DNA of 64,000 nt from CALJUZ01 sp003387805 (GCA_937975235.1 CALJUZ010000131.1:1-64000), one strand, 5' to 3'; positions 16,842-25,612 are shown, counted from the first letter of the stretch. The notes: a model not told the origin generated them from the letters alone. Program-made: numbers and translations.

Positions 16842-18188
16842 CTATTGCCGGAACAGTTCCTGCACCTTCGGCAGCGTGGCCGTCATGCCGAACAGCACCA
16901 GCCGGTCCCCGGCGCGGATCTCCGTCTCGCCCCCGGGCACCACGACTTTGTCGTGACGCATCACCGCGCCGACCACGGCGCCGTCCAGGCCGCGCAAATC
17001 CGCCAAGGTTTTCCCCGCGGCAGGAGCGCCCTCCTCCACCACCAGCTCCACCGCCTGGGCCCGGCCGTCCTCCAGCAGCGCCACGGACACGATGGGATGC
17101 TGGCGCACCAGTTTCAGCACCGTGCTGGCGGTGATAAGACGCGGCACCACCGCCGCGTCCGCGCCCGCCCGCTCGGCCAGCGGAATGTAGTCCTCCCGGG
17201 AGAGACGCACGACGGCCTCGGGCACGCCCAGATCTTTGGCGGCCAGGGTCGACAGCAGATTGGTCCCGTCGTCGCTGGTCACCGCGACGAACGCGTCCGA
17301 GCGCCCCACCATCTCCTCCTCCAGGACTTCGAGCTTTTCGCCGTCGCCGCAAATGACCAGCGCGTTGTCCAGTGCCGCGGCCAGCTCGGTGCAGCGCTCG
17401 TAGTTCCGCTCGATGATCTTCACTTCCGGAGCGCGGCGCCGGTTTTTCAGGAGCATCTGCGCCAGCGCCAGCCCGACCCGGCCGCCGCCCACGATGGCCA
17501 CTTCCCGCAGCGGGCGCCGGTCGTCCACGCCGGTCAGCTCGCGGATCGCGGCGAACTGGCCGGTGTGGGTGACGATGTACATGCGGTCGTCGGGCTGGAT
17601 GACCGTGTCGCCGTCCGGGATGAACAAGTCGTCGCCCCGCACCACCACGGCGATGACGCAGCGCTCGGGCCGGATCTCCTTCAGCGGGCCCCGGGTGACG
17701 GGCGCGCCTTCATCCACCCGCACGCGGATGACGCTGACGCGGCCGTTGGCAAAATAGTCCACCTGCGTGGCGTTGGGCGTCTTCAAAATGCGGGCGATTT
17801 CAATGGCGGCCGTCCGCTCCGAATCGATGAGCACGTCGATGCCCAGCAGCCGGCAGGAAATGTCCGGCTCGTCCACGGCGTAGTCCGGGTCCCGCACCCG
17901 GGCCGCGCACACGGGCACCCCCAGCCGCTTGGCCGCCAGGCACGCGACCATGTTCACCTCGTCGGAACCGGCCGCGGCGATGAGCAGATCGGTCTTGTCC
18001 ACTTGGGCTTTGGCCAGGACCGCGGGACTGGCGCCGTTGCCTTCCAGCGTCAGCACGTCCAGATTGTTGGCCACTTCGGCCAGCGCGTCCGGATGGTTGT
18101 CGATGACGACGATATCGTGGTCTTCCTCGGAGAGCAGGCGGGCAATCTCGTACCCCAGCTTGCCCGCGCCGATGACGATGACGCGCAA
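16842..18188 (-). CDS. trkA: Trk system potassium uptake protein TrkA
   Basis: Cytoplasmic gating subunit that assembles as a ring on TrkH and binds nucleotides. The 448-residue protein contains two RCK_N/RCK_C tandems: the first Rossmann motif VIGAGKLGYEIARLL at the N-terminus with the acidic VIDNHPD after beta-2, and the second at about residue 230 (EVAIVGGGRVGLALAQML). TTG start with GGGAGGG upstream. It is the first gene of the trkA-trkH operon. The second motif also keeps GxGxxG, so both tandems may bind nucleotide. Confidence 0.93.
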   Translation of the reverse strand: MRVIVIGAGKLGYEIARLLSEEDHDIVVIDNHPDALAEVANNLDVLTLEGNGASPAVLAKAQVDKTDLLIAAAGSDEVNMVACLAAKRLGVPVCAARVRDPDYAVDEPDISCRLLGIDVLIDSERTAAIEIARILKTPNATQVDYFANGRVSVIRVRVDEGAPVTRGPLKEIRPERCVIAVVVRGDDLFIPDGDTVIQPDDRMYIVTHTGQFAAIRELTGVDDRRPLREVAIVGGGRVGLALAQMLLKNRRRAPEVKIIERNYERCTELAAALDNALVICGDGEKLEVLEEEMVGRSDAFVAVTSDDGTNLLSTLAAKDLGVPEAVVRLSREDYIPLAERAGADAAVVPRLITASTVLKLVRQHPIVSVALLEDGRAQAVELVVEEGAPAAGKTLADLRGLDGAVVGAVMRHDKVVVPGGETEIRAGDRLVLFGMTATLPKVQELFRQ

Positions 18189-18322
18189 AGCCCGTCCCTC
18201 CCGGTCCCGGCGGCCGGCCGGCGCGCCGGCGCATGCACTTCGGATTGATCAGCAGTTTATCACGAGATGTCCTCGGCGAAAACGGGGTGGGGCGACAAGA
18301 AAGCCCACGCTCCGCCGGCGTC

Positions 18323-18952
18323 TTACCCGCGGCGGAAGGACCAGGGACCGATGGAGGCGGCCGCCCGCCGGGCGGCGCGGCCGCGCGCGTGGCGGCCCAC
18401 GCGGATGGTGATCACTTTCGGTTTTCGCCGCCCGCGCTCGTCCCGGGCGCGGCGGCCCCGGGGGCGGTCGTCATCCGGGCGCGGCCCGCTCTTCCGTTCC
18501 GTCAGCTGCTCGATGTGGCGGCGGAGTTTCTCCACGTAATGGGGACTGAGCATGGCCGAAGCGCCCCGCATGATGGTCGCGGCGTAGTCGGGATGAGGCG
18601 GGATCTCCTCCGGGGCCTTGTCGGCCACCACGTACGTCAGCACGCCGTCGTAGATGCGCCCGTCGGGCGTGCGCACCGCGATGAAGTCCCGCCGGTAGTT
18701 GTCCGGCGCTCCCTCCCGCTCGTCCAAAGCCGCCAGCTGCTCCACGGGCACGCGGTACAGGACGCCCTCCACGACGCCGGCCATGTCAGGCACCAAGTCG
18801 GCCACGCCGCCCCGCCGGGCGCGGGAGTAGCGGGTGAAGCCCAGCCGGAAGCCGCGCACCAGCGCGGGCCCCACCACCTCGAAGCCCGACACGTCCCGGG
18901 CCAAGTCTTCCGGGCTCATGCACGACCCGTAAGCGAAGTACAATACGTCCAC
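18323..18952 (-). CDS. Gamma-glutamylcyclotransferase-like (GGCT/AIG2) protein with Arg-rich tail
   Basis: GGCT-fold proteins cyclise gamma-glutamyl amines to 5-oxoproline. The first 150 residues fit: the glycine loop in VLYFAYGSCM, the core GPALVRGFRLGFTRYSR, and the catalytic-Glu segment LAALDEREG followed by YRRDF. The last 60 residues are an unrelated, strongly basic tail (about 20 Arg, few acidic residues), which resembles nucleic-acid-binding tails. GTG start with GAGGAGC upstream. It diverges from the pit genes. The activity is inferred from the fold only. Confidence 0.8.
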   Translation of the reverse strand: MDVLYFAYGSCMSPEDLARDVSGFEVVGPALVRGFRLGFTRYSRARRGGVADLVPDMAGVVEGVLYRVPVEQLAALDEREGAPDNYRRDFIAVRTPDGRIYDGVLTYVVADKAPEEIPPHPDYAATIMRGASAMLSPHYVEKLRRHIEQLTERKSGPRPDDDRPRGRRARDERGRRKPKVITIRVGRHARGRAARRAAASIGPWSFRRG

Positions 18953-19055
18953 GCCGGAGCTCCTCTCGCGGGCCGGCCCAAGCGGCGGAAATACTTTCTT
19001 ATCCTACGCCGCGTCAGTGAAGGTGTGCGCACCGCGGCGACGAAATTACATCATT

Positions 19056-20027
19056 ATGGATCTGCTTGCTTTGCTGATATTGCTGTCCGGTCTGCTGGCC
19101 GGCTGGACGCTGGGCGCCAACGACGCCGCCAACTCCATGGGCACCGCGGTGGGCGCCCGGGTGCGCACCATCCGGGAAGCGGTCATCATCGTGGGCGTAT
19201 TCAGCCTGGCGGGCGCGCTCCTCTACGGGCACCGGGTCATCAACACGATCGGCAAAGGCATCGTGCCTTTGGATCAGCTCGATTCGGACCTGTCCACCGT
19301 CATCGCCCTGGCGGCCATGCTGGCCGCGGGCGGATGGCTGTTCGCGGCGACGTATCTGAAGCTGCCCGTGTCCACCACCCACTCCATCGTCGGCGCGGTG
19401 GCCGGCGCCGGGCTGGCCGCGGGCAACGTGCCCATCGTGTGGGCGAAGCTGCTGGACATCGTCTCCGCCTGGGTGCTGACGCCCGTCGGCGGCGCCCTGG
19501 TGGCGTACGTTTTGTACCAGCTGCTGCGCCTGCTGGTCTTGAAGCGGTTCAATCCGCCCGACAAAGTGTGGGTGTGGCCGCTGACGCTGAGCGGCATGTA
19601 CATGGCCTTTTCCTGGGGCGCCAACGACGTGGCCAACGCGACGGGCCTGATGGTGGGCGTCGGCATCGTGTCGCCCTTCGTGGCGGCCCTCATCGGCGGC
19701 GTGGCCATCGTCGTCGGCATCGGCACGTGGGGCTACCGGGTCATGGAAACCGTCGGCACCCGCATTACCAATCTGCTGCCCGCCATGGCGTTCATCGCCG
19801 AGGTGGGCGCGGCGCTGAACGTGCACTTGTACACGGCCTTGGGCTTGCCCGTTTCCACGACCCACTCCATCGTCGGCGCCATCTTCGGCGTGGGGCTCGT
19901 TCACGGCCGCAAGGGCATCGACGTCCGAACGGTGAGAGACATCGTGCTGGCGTGGGCCGCGACGCCGGTGGCCGCGGGCGTCGTCGCCTTCGTGGTGTAC
20001 GCGATCTTGTCACGCATCTTCTTATAG
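19056..20027 (+). CDS. pit: Inorganic phosphate transporter, Pit family
   Basis: Low-affinity phosphate/metal-phosphate:H+ symporter in the membrane. The 323-residue protein shows the duplicated family signature: GANDAANSMGTAVGARV with VSTTHSIVGAVAGAGLA in the first half, and GANDVANATGLMVGVG with VSTTHSIVGAIFGVGL in the second. About ten membrane segments are visible. The ATG at 19056 starts directly before the first TM; the alternative GTG at 19017 adds 13 residues and neither has a strong ribosome site. The DUF47 partner follows 11 bp later. Confidence 0.92.
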   Translation: MDLLALLILLSGLLAGWTLGANDAANSMGTAVGARVRTIREAVIIVGVFSLAGALLYGHRVINTIGKGIVPLDQLDSDLSTVIALAAMLAAGGWLFAATYLKLPVSTTHSIVGAVAGAGLAAGNVPIVWAKLLDIVSAWVLTPVGGALVAYVLYQLLRLLVLKRFNPPDKVWVWPLTLSGMYMAFSWGANDVANATGLMVGVGIVSPFVAALIGGVAIVVGIGTWGYRVMETVGTRITNLLPAMAFIAEVGAALNVHLYTALGLPVSTTHSIVGAIFGVGLVHGRKGIDVRTVRDIVLAWAATPVAAGVVAFVVYAILSRIFL

Positions 20028-20038
20028 GAGGGTCGTCG

Positions 20039-20701
20039 GTGGGCAACTTTTTCGGTTGGATGGGGATGCGGGAACAGCAGCGCGTGCTCCTGGCTTCCCG
20101 GGACCATATGGGCAAAGTGCTGGAAGTGACCCGCCTGCTGCACAGCGCGCTGAAGCATTTCTGCGCGGGCGAGCTGGACCGGGCCGCGGAAATTCACCAG
20201 CAGATTTTCAACGCCGAACGTCAAGCCGACGAGCTGCGCCGGGAGCTGCTGGAGCGGCTGTCGGAAGGCATGTTCCTGCCTGCCGACCGGGCCGACCTGG
20301 TGCACCTGGTGGAGCGGGTGGACGACGTGGCCGACTACGCCAACGGTGCGGCCCGCCTCGTGTCGCTGTTCCGGGAGGCGCCGCCCGAGCCGCTGCGGGA
20401 CGGCGTCGCCAAGTTCGGCGAGCTGCTCCTGCAGGCGACCCAGCAGCTGGCGGCCGCGCTGGACAAGCTGACCGAAGGCGACCGCAAGACGGCGCTGGAG
20501 CTGTGCACGTCGGTGGAGCGGGCCGAGGAGGAAGCGGACACCCTGAAAGCCGCGTTGTTCCGGGAAATGTTCGCCATGGACCTGCCCGCCGGGACGCTGG
20601 TGCTGCTGCGCGACCTCATCGAGTCCATGGAAAATACCGCCGACAAAGCCGAGGACGCCGCCGACCTTTTGCGGGTGCTCGCGGTGTCCCGCTTCAGCTG
20701 A
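20039..20701 (+). CDS. DUF47 family (PhoU-like) partner of Pit
   Basis: All-helical DUF47 protein, the usual cytoplasmic companion of Pit transporters and a distant PhoU relative thought to regulate phosphate flux. The 220 residues contain the PhoU-like repeats with E/DxxxD metal motifs (IFNAERQADELRRELLERL, LVERVDDVADYANGAARL, CTSVERAEEEADTLKAALF, LIESMENTADKAEDAADLL). GTG start at 20039 with TAGGAGGGT upstream. It is co-transcribed with pit. Confidence 0.9.
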   Translation: MGNFFGWMGMREQQRVLLASRDHMGKVLEVTRLLHSALKHFCAGELDRAAEIHQQIFNAERQADELRRELLERLSEGMFLPADRADLVHLVERVDDVADYANGAARLVSLFREAPPEPLRDGVAKFGELLLQATQQLAAALDKLTEGDRKTALELCTSVERAEEEADTLKAALFREMFAMDLPAGTLVLLRDLIESMENTADKAEDAADLLRVLAVSRFS

Positions 20702-20797
20702 TTCAGCTGAGCTGCCGCCCCGCCGCGCGGATTTCCGGCGTGCCGCGGCCGGCGTCCGGCCGAGGGCGCGCCGGCGGCCGAGGTGCGGCCCGTCGAG

Positions 20798-20832
20798 AAA
20801 AAACGGCGCCCCGGCCGCGGCGGGCCGGGGCG
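20798..20832 (-). terminator. Terminator of the secreted-protein gene
   Basis: On the minus strand a 10-bp stem CGCCCCGGCC / GGCCGGGGCG is followed by CCGTTTTTTCTC, 14 bp after the stop codon. Confidence 0.85.
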
Positions 20833-20845
20833 TGCGCTTTCGCAC

Positions 20846-21409
20846 TTACCTGAGCCACGAGAAGCTGTTGACCGCTTCGATCCACGCGGCCTGGAAGCTG
20901 CCCGTGTAATCCGCGGTGTTGCCGGTCCACACCAGCGCGACGTTTCGATCCCCGTTGTTGAAAAACACCGCCCGCACCATGCCGTTGACGCCCGCCGCCG
21001 TCCGGCCCTGGATGACGATGAACTGGGCGTCCAGGCCGGTGCCGGTGCGGATGGTGCGGTTTTCCGTCAGGCGGGTGTCCGTCAGCACGTGCTGCCACTG
21101 CTGCTGCACGGCGGAACGGGCCCGGTCCAGCGCCGCCCGGCCGCCGGGGAAGCTGCTGATGGTGATGTACGGACCGCCTTCCCGCAGCGGAATCTCCAGC
21201 GACGTCTCCCCGAAGAGCGTCTTGTGCACCGTGTAGATGGGATTGGCGGGCACGGCGATCTCCCACGTCCCATCGTGCGACTCGTACCACCAGTAGCGGG
21301 GGTCGTCGTGGCGGAAAAACTGCCCGACGGACTGCGCCGCGGCGGCGACGCTGACGGACAGCAGCGCCGCGACGACCAGCAAAGCGACTGTGCGCATGCG
21401 GCCCGGCAC
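20846..21409 (-). CDS. Secreted protein of unknown function
   Basis: Not recognised. The 187-residue product has a typical signal peptide (RMRTVALLVVAALLSVSVAAAAQ, probable cleavage after AAA) and a beta-rich body with repeated aromatic strands (DPRYWWYESHDGTWEIAVPA, GPYITISSFPGG, AQFIVIQGRTA, MVRAVFFNNGDRNVALVWTG). It ends with AAWIEAVNSFSWLR, which resembles the end of PsbP/DUF1795-like or stress-response domains that monitor a single chain. The GTG at 21409 is chosen because AGGAGT sits nine bases upstream. It lies downstream of, and in line with, the thioesterase gene. Confidence 0.7.
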   Translation of the reverse strand: MPGRMRTVALLVVAALLSVSVAAAAQSVGQFFRHDDPRYWWYESHDGTWEIAVPANPIYTVHKTLFGETSLEIPLREGGPYITISSFPGGRAALDRARSAVQQQWQHVLTDTRLTENRTIRTGTGLDAQFIVIQGRTAAGVNGMVRAVFFNNGDRNVALVWTGNTADYTGSFQAAWIEAVNSFSWLR

Positions 21410-21432
21410 GGGCGACCAACTCCTTCTAATGC

Positions 21433-21924
21433 TCACTTGCGCTGGGCCAGCCGCGCTTCCCGGCGGGCCAGCGCTTCTTGATACAAGCGGTGATCTTCCT
21501 CGGTCTCCAGCAGCAGAGGCGGCACGGCCCGCACGGGGCGGCCGTCCCGGTCCACCAGCACGAAGGTGGTGTACGCCTCGCACGTCAGCCAAGGTTCGCC
21601 GCGGGGGTGGCTCAAATCCTTCCCGAAGACCTTGACGTAAATATCCATCGAGCTTCGGCCCGTGTACGTGGCCCGCGCCTGCAAGTGCAGCATTTGGCCC
21701 TGCTTGACGGGACGGAAGAAATTGACCCGGTCCATGCTGGCCGTCACCACCGACGGGGAGCCGCAGTGCTCCATGGCCACCACGCCGGCCACTTTGTCGA
21801 TGAGCGCCATGATGTGGCCCCCGAACACGGTGCCGTGATGGTTGCAGTGCGGCGGCGCGACGATTTCTTTGTGCTCCGTGTAGGACTCGCGCCACGATTT
21901 GGGTCTCAGCGGTGCAGCTGCCAA
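21433..21924 (-). CDS. Acyl-CoA thioesterase, hotdog fold (YciA/BFIT type)
   Basis: Cytoplasmic acyl-CoA hydrolase of the hotdog superfamily. The 163 residues include the conserved HHGTVFGGHIMALIDKVAG, with the catalytic Asp in the helix, then ASMDRVNFFRPVKQGQMLHL, and a C-terminal charged helix. TTG at 21924 is chosen because GGAGG lies eight bases upstream; the open frame continues farther upstream only because it runs through the tRNA-Leu gene. Similar to bacterial brain-type thioesterases, with broad substrate range in characterised members. Confidence 0.88.
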   Translation of the reverse strand: MAAAPLRPKSWRESYTEHKEIVAPPHCNHHGTVFGGHIMALIDKVAGVVAMEHCGSPSVVTASMDRVNFFRPVKQGQMLHLQARATYTGRSSMDIYVKVFGKDLSHPRGEPWLTCEAYTTFVLVDRDGRPVRAVPPLLLETEEDHRLYQEALARREARLAQRK

Positions 21925-21985
21925 CGGACATGCCTCCGGACGATGCCAGCGTGTTTGGAAGACTGCTGAACGTGAGTGAAGGGAG

Positions 21986-22070
21986 TGGTGCCGGAGGCGG
22001 GACTCGAACCCGCACGGGGTTTGCCCAAGCGATTTTAAGTCGCCCGCGTCTGCCATTCCGCCACTCCGGC
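21986..22070 (-). tRNA. tRNA-Leu (anticodon UAA)
   Basis: An 85-base class II tRNA with encoded CCA, acceptor GCCGGAG / CTCCGGC, anticodon loop CTTAAAA and a long variable arm (TTGGGCAAACCCC). Confidence 0.93.
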
Positions 22071-22090
22071 GAGATCCGCGTACAGGTTCA

Positions 22091-23155
22091 TTATAGCCCC
22101 GGGTTTCCATGCGGGTCAACGAGGGCCCCCTGCAGCAAAACCCCTTCCAGCAGATCGCTCTCGCTGACGGTCAGCTTCCGGGCCCCGAGCCCCGCCATCA
22201 CTTGCAGGACGATCACCGCGCCGGCCAGGATGATGTCCGCCCGCTGCGGATGCAGCCCGGGCAAGGCCCGGCGCTGGGCCACGGTCAGCGGCCTGAGCAC
22301 GGCGATGACGGCCTCCACGTCCGCGCGGGACAAGGTGTATCCGTGTACGCGATCCGGATCGTACACTTCGAGGCGCTGGTGCATCGCGGCCAGGGTGGTG
22401 GCCGTGCCGCCCACGGCCACCAGCCGCGCCTCCCGGGCGGGGGGCGGGCCCTGCGCCTCCAGGGCGTCCCACAGCGGCTGCAGCCGCGCCTCCACGGCGG
22501 TCAGCAGAAGCGCCCAGTCCGACAAGCTGATGGGATCCGAATGCACGCACAGCTCGGTCACGCGGACGGCGCCCACGTCGACGCTGTGGGCCCCGTGCAC
22601 CGCGCCGCCGGCCGTGCCCAGAATGAGCTCGGTGCTGCCGCCGCCCACGTCCAGGACGAACACCATACCCCCGTCGGGAACCGCGGGCCCGGCGCCGGCC
22701 GCAGCCGTCCCCCGCACCGCGCCGAGAAAGGCCAGCGCCGCCTCCTCCCGGCCGCTGAGCACTCGCACCTCAAGACCGGCCCGGCGCCGGGCCATGTCGA
22801 TGAACGCGTCCCGGTTGGCCGCGTCGCGCAGCGCGCTGGTGCCGACGACGGCGATGTGCTCGGCGCCCAGGCGTCTCGCTTCGTTGGCGAAGGCCGCCGC
22901 CGCGTCCAGCGTGTCGTTCATGGCCGCGGCGGAGAGGCGGCCCCGGCGGTCAACGCCCCGGCCCAGGCGAGTCGTGGCCAAGTCGCGCCGCACCGGCATC
23001 AGGCGGACGGGCCCGCGCTCCGGCGTGCCGCCGGGCGCCACATCGGCCACCAGCAAGCGCACCGAGTTGGTGCCGATATCGATGACGGCCCGCCGCACGG
23101 CCTGCGCCCCGGCGCATTCCGCGGCTCCGGCATCCCCGGAATGAATTCCCATCAT
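22091..23155 (-). CDS. ppx: Ppx/GppA family exopolyphosphatase / pppGpp phosphohydrolase
   Basis: ASKHA-fold phosphatase that trims polyphosphate or converts pppGpp to ppGpp. The 354-residue protein has the N-terminal phosphate loop AVIDIGTNSVRLLVADV, the catalytic region with GREEAALAFLGA and the second glycine loop VFVLDVGGGSTELIL. It lacks the C-terminal HD-like domain of long Ppx proteins, so it is the short form. Its ATG overlaps the DUF501 stop by 4 bp and GGGGAGGC lies upstream. It closes the yabR-side block next to tRNA-Leu. Confidence 0.92.
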   Translation of the reverse strand: MMGIHSGDAGAAECAGAQAVRRAVIDIGTNSVRLLVADVAPGGTPERGPVRLMPVRRDLATTRLGRGVDRRGRLSAAAMNDTLDAAAAFANEARRLGAEHIAVVGTSALRDAANRDAFIDMARRRAGLEVRVLSGREEAALAFLGAVRGTAAAGAGPAVPDGGMVFVLDVGGGSTELILGTAGGAVHGAHSVDVGAVRVTELCVHSDPISLSDWALLLTAVEARLQPLWDALEAQGPPPAREARLVAVGGTATTLAAMHQRLEVYDPDRVHGYTLSRADVEAVIAVLRPLTVAQRRALPGLHPQRADIILAGAVIVLQVMAGLGARKLTVSESDLLEGVLLQGALVDPHGNPGL

Positions 23156-23847
23156 GCCCGCCTCCCCGAGCTCCGCCGACGGTCCGGCACGGCGGGGACG
23201 TCCGCGTCATCGCCCTCGTCCCGGCAAAACCGCCAGCACTCGTCCGTGCCGTCCAGAGGAACGCCCCGCTCCTGCAGCAGGTGCAGCACGTGCTGGCCCA
23301 CGGGGTTGTCGCCGCGGCCGATGAAGTCCGCGAAATGCGCGTGCAGGCATTTGACGCCGCCGCGGCCGCGGATGCCCGCGATGCCGGTCTCGGCCAGCGC
23401 CCGCGCCTCGCGAGGCCGCGCCGCCTCCAGCTCCCGCCGCAGCTCCTCGGGCACCAGGGACACCCGGTGGGCGGCGGCGGCCGCATGGGCCCGCTCCATG
23501 CGGGCGGCAAAATCGGCGTCGTTTGCGATGCGCTCCTCGAAGCGGCGGATGCGCCCCTCGGCCTCCAGCGTGCTGATGGCCCGGTGCAGCAGCGGGCACG
23601 TGAGCCAAAAGACCGTGGGGAACACCTCCCAGCGGTGGCCCCGCCGGTGCAGCGGCTCGGTCAAAATGACCTGCGGGTACCCGTAGCGGCAGCGGCGGGA
23701 CACCCGGGAAAACGGCCGGGGACGGCGCCCCAGCTGCCGGGTCACGGTGTCCCGATCCTTTTCCGTGGGCTCGTCCGCGCGGGCGGCGCCGTCCCCTCCG
23801 GGCCTCCCGCGGCCCTCCCCCTGGGGCTCGAATCGTTCCATAGGCAT
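23152..23847 (-). CDS. DUF501 domain protein
   Basis: DUF501 proteins are of unknown function and usually lie next to a ppx/gppA gene, as here. The 231 residues start with a disordered, charged stretch (about 35), then the domain: VTRQLGRRPRPFSRVSRRC, GYPQVILTEPLHRRG, FPTVFWLTCPLLHRAI, RVSLVPEEL and GIAGIRGRGGVKCLHAHFAD, with conserved Cys and His residues (LTCP, KCLHAH) that could bind metal. ATG start with GGGGGATC upstream. It overlaps ppx by four bases, indicating coupling. Confidence 0.88.
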   Translation of the reverse strand: MPMERFEPQGEGRGRPGGDGAARADEPTEKDRDTVTRQLGRRPRPFSRVSRRCRYGYPQVILTEPLHRRGHRWEVFPTVFWLTCPLLHRAISTLEAEGRIRRFEERIANDADFAARMERAHAAAAAHRVSLVPEELRRELEAARPREARALAETGIAGIRGRGGVKCLHAHFADFIGRGDNPVGQHVLHLLQERGVPLDGTDECWRFCRDEGDDADVPAVPDRRRSSGRRA

Positions 23848-23874
23848 AAGATCCCCCGTTCACCGACGTCCAGC

Positions 23875-23902
23875 AAAAAGGGCACCCGACTGGCGGGTGC
23901 CC
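23875..23902 (-). terminator. Terminator after the S1-domain gene
   Basis: On the minus strand a perfect 9-bp stem GGGCACCCG / CGGGTGCCC with a 5-base loop is followed by TTTTTGC. Confidence 0.92.
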
Positions 23903-23944
23903 TGGCGTTCCACATGCCGGTGTCAAGCGGCGTTCTCTATTATA

Positions 23945-24346
23945 TCAAAAAGCTCGGCGTGTGCCCCGGCCCCCTCGTTTCGCATCCATGCTCTTGCGCA
24001 GATGAGCCTGGCGCTCGTCGCTCTCCCGCAGGAAGCGGGACAGTTTGTCCTCGAACGAGCGCGACGTACGAGCCCGGCCGCGGGCAGGCCGACCGGCAGC
24101 GGGAGACGGATCGGGATTGTTCACCTGGCGGATCGAAAGACCGATCTTGCCGTCGCGCACGTTGAGCACCTTCACCTTGACGATGTCGTCAGGCTTCAAG
24201 TACTCATTGATGTCGTGGACGTACGTGTCCGCGACCTCCGAGATGTGCACCAGGCCGGTCTTTCCCTCACCCAACTCGACGAAGGCGCCGAAGTTGGTAA
24301 TGCCGGTGACCCTCCCCTCCACGATGCTGCCAACTTCAATGGACAT
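23945..24346 (-). CDS. yabR: S1 RNA-binding domain protein, YabR-like
   Basis: A 133-residue general-stress-type S1 protein related to B. subtilis YabR and GSP13. The S1 OB fold fills the first 75 residues (GSIVEGRVTGITNFGAFVEL, GLVHISEV, VKVKVLNVRDGKIGLSIRQV). The rest is a basic, disordered tail, probably for RNA or ribosome contact. ATG at 24346 with GGGGAGG upstream. It follows divIC as in Bacillus but has its own near-perfect promoter and its own terminator, so it is a separate transcript. Confidence 0.9.
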   Translation of the reverse strand: MSIEVGSIVEGRVTGITNFGAFVELGEGKTGLVHISEVADTYVHDINEYLKPDDIVKVKVLNVRDGKIGLSIRQVNNPDPSPAAGRPARGRARTSRSFEDKLSRFLRESDERQAHLRKSMDAKRGGRGTRRAF

Positions 24347-24428
24347 ACGGAAACAAATTCCTCCCCTAAAATGTTGCCCTGCGGGAACCGCCGTCCCGTG
24401 CGGAGACCTCGGTCCCCAGGGTATCCTC

Positions 24429-24457
24429 ATTATACGTGTTGAGAATATTTGTGTCAA
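24429..24457 (-). promoter_or_regulatory. Consensus sigma-A promoter of the S1-domain gene
   Basis: On the minus strand TTGACA (24452-24457) and TATAAT (24429-24434) are separated by exactly 17 bp. The leader of about 75 bases contains an inverted repeat around GGGACC...GGTCTCC/GGGACGG. Confidence 0.92.
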
Positions 24458-24500
24458 TCGATACGAAGCGAAGCGGGCGAGAAAGGGACGAACGTCACCG

Positions 24501-24839
24501 TCAGCGGTCCGCATTGTCCTCGGCCGGGGCCTCGATGACGATGACCGGCCGCTCGCCGGGCGTCACCAGCCGCAGCTGTTCCCTGGCGATGCGCTCGATG
24601 ACCTCGTCGTTGTCGTACTCCAGCAGCTGCGCCTCCAGCTGGGCGTTGAGCGTTTGCAGCTCCGCGATTTGGCGCCGGACTTCCTCGATTTCCGCGGTGA
24701 GCGCGCGCATGCGCAGGAAACCGCTGACGTACCCGTAGACCGCGTAAGTGACGAGAAGGAACAGCGTGACGATGACGAAGAAGCGCGGCCGCACCCGGAT
24801 GCGCTTGCCGGCTTGGGATCCGGTTTCCGCTCTCTGCAT
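24501..24839 (-). CDS. divIC: Septum formation initiator DivIC/FtsB family
   Basis: Bitopic division protein that joins FtsL and DivIB at the septum. The 112 residues give a basic cytoplasmic N-terminus, one TM (about 20-42), and an extracellular coiled coil rich in Leu/Ile/Glu (MRALTAEIEEVRRQIAELQT onward), then the conserved NDEVIERIAREQLRLVTPGE motif. ATG start with GGGAGGTG upstream. It keeps the Bacillus order yabP-yabQ-divIC-yabR. Confidence 0.92.
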   Translation of the reverse strand: MQRAETGSQAGKRIRVRPRFFVIVTLFLLVTYAVYGYVSGFLRMRALTAEIEEVRRQIAELQTLNAQLEAQLLEYDNDEVIERIAREQLRLVTPGERPVIVIEAPAEDNADR

Positions 24840-24981
24840 AGGACACCTCCCGTCGGGCGGCGTGCGTGATCATGTTCGACGCGGCGCCGCCGCTTCCTGC
24901 GCCGCAGGCCGGGAGGCTCCCGGCGCAGCGCCGCGGCGCCGGCGCCGCGCTCCGGGAGGCGTCAGGCACGGGACCGCATCC

Positions 24982-25494
24982 TCAGCGCCGCCGCCAGGCG
25001 GGGCCCGGGCGCCAGACCGCAGGCGGCCGCCACGGCGGCCGCAGCCACGCGGGCCAGCCGGCCTGAAACAGCCGGGCCCGGTCCGCGGCCCGAACCCGCC
25101 AGGCGTAGGCCAGCCGCCGGCCCAGCATAACGGGCCCCGCGGCCGCGTACAAAATGAGGTGCGCGGTCCAGGACACGACGCCGGCCACGGCGCGGAAAAG
25201 CAGGCGCAGCGTCTCCAGAACGAACGGGCTGAGCGCGGCGAAGTACACGGTCAAGCCGATGACGACGCCCAGCACGACGTACAGCCGCAGCTGGCCGCCG
25301 TTGGCGTGCAGCAGCAGGCCCGCCGTCAGCGGCGTCACGGACAGCCAGTACAGCATGTCGCTGATCCAAGCGACGGCGCCGCGGGGACGGGCCGTGCCGC
25401 GCAGCGCCCGGAACAGGTCGAACACGGCGCCCATGGCCGCGCCGGCGGCGATGGTCACGCCGAAGGCGTACAGCTGCTCCACGAGGGACGCCAA
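24982..25494 (-). CDS. yabQ: Spore cortex biosynthesis protein YabQ
   Basis: Membrane protein needed for cortex formation during sporulation. The 170 residues show a first TM with the YabQ-typical GAAMGAVFDLFRALRG, then DMLYWLSVTPLTAGLLLHANGGQLRLYVVLG and further segments, giving about five TMs, and a basic Pro/Trp-rich C-terminal tail. TTG start with GGGGGTG upstream. Placed between yabP and divIC. Confidence 0.88.
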   Translation of the reverse strand: MASLVEQLYAFGVTIAAGAAMGAVFDLFRALRGTARPRGAVAWISDMLYWLSVTPLTAGLLLHANGGQLRLYVVLGVVIGLTVYFAALSPFVLETLRLLFRAVAGVVSWTAHLILYAAAGPVMLGRRLAYAWRVRAADRARLFQAGWPAWLRPPWRPPAVWRPGPAWRRR

Positions 25495-25612
25495 CGGGCT
25501 TCACCCCCAGAGGCAAAGCTGGGCCCGCGGGAGCGCCCGCGGACCGGACCTGGCCAGCGTATGCGCGCGGCGTCCGGGGCGTGCGCCGGGCGCCTCTCCG
25601 GGGCCGCGCGGT

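Noticed and set aside
20846..22015. 389-residue fusion upstream of the secreted protein
   Set aside because: The upstream part is a frame-shifted shadow of the thioesterase; the signal peptide and ribosome site mark the start at 21409.
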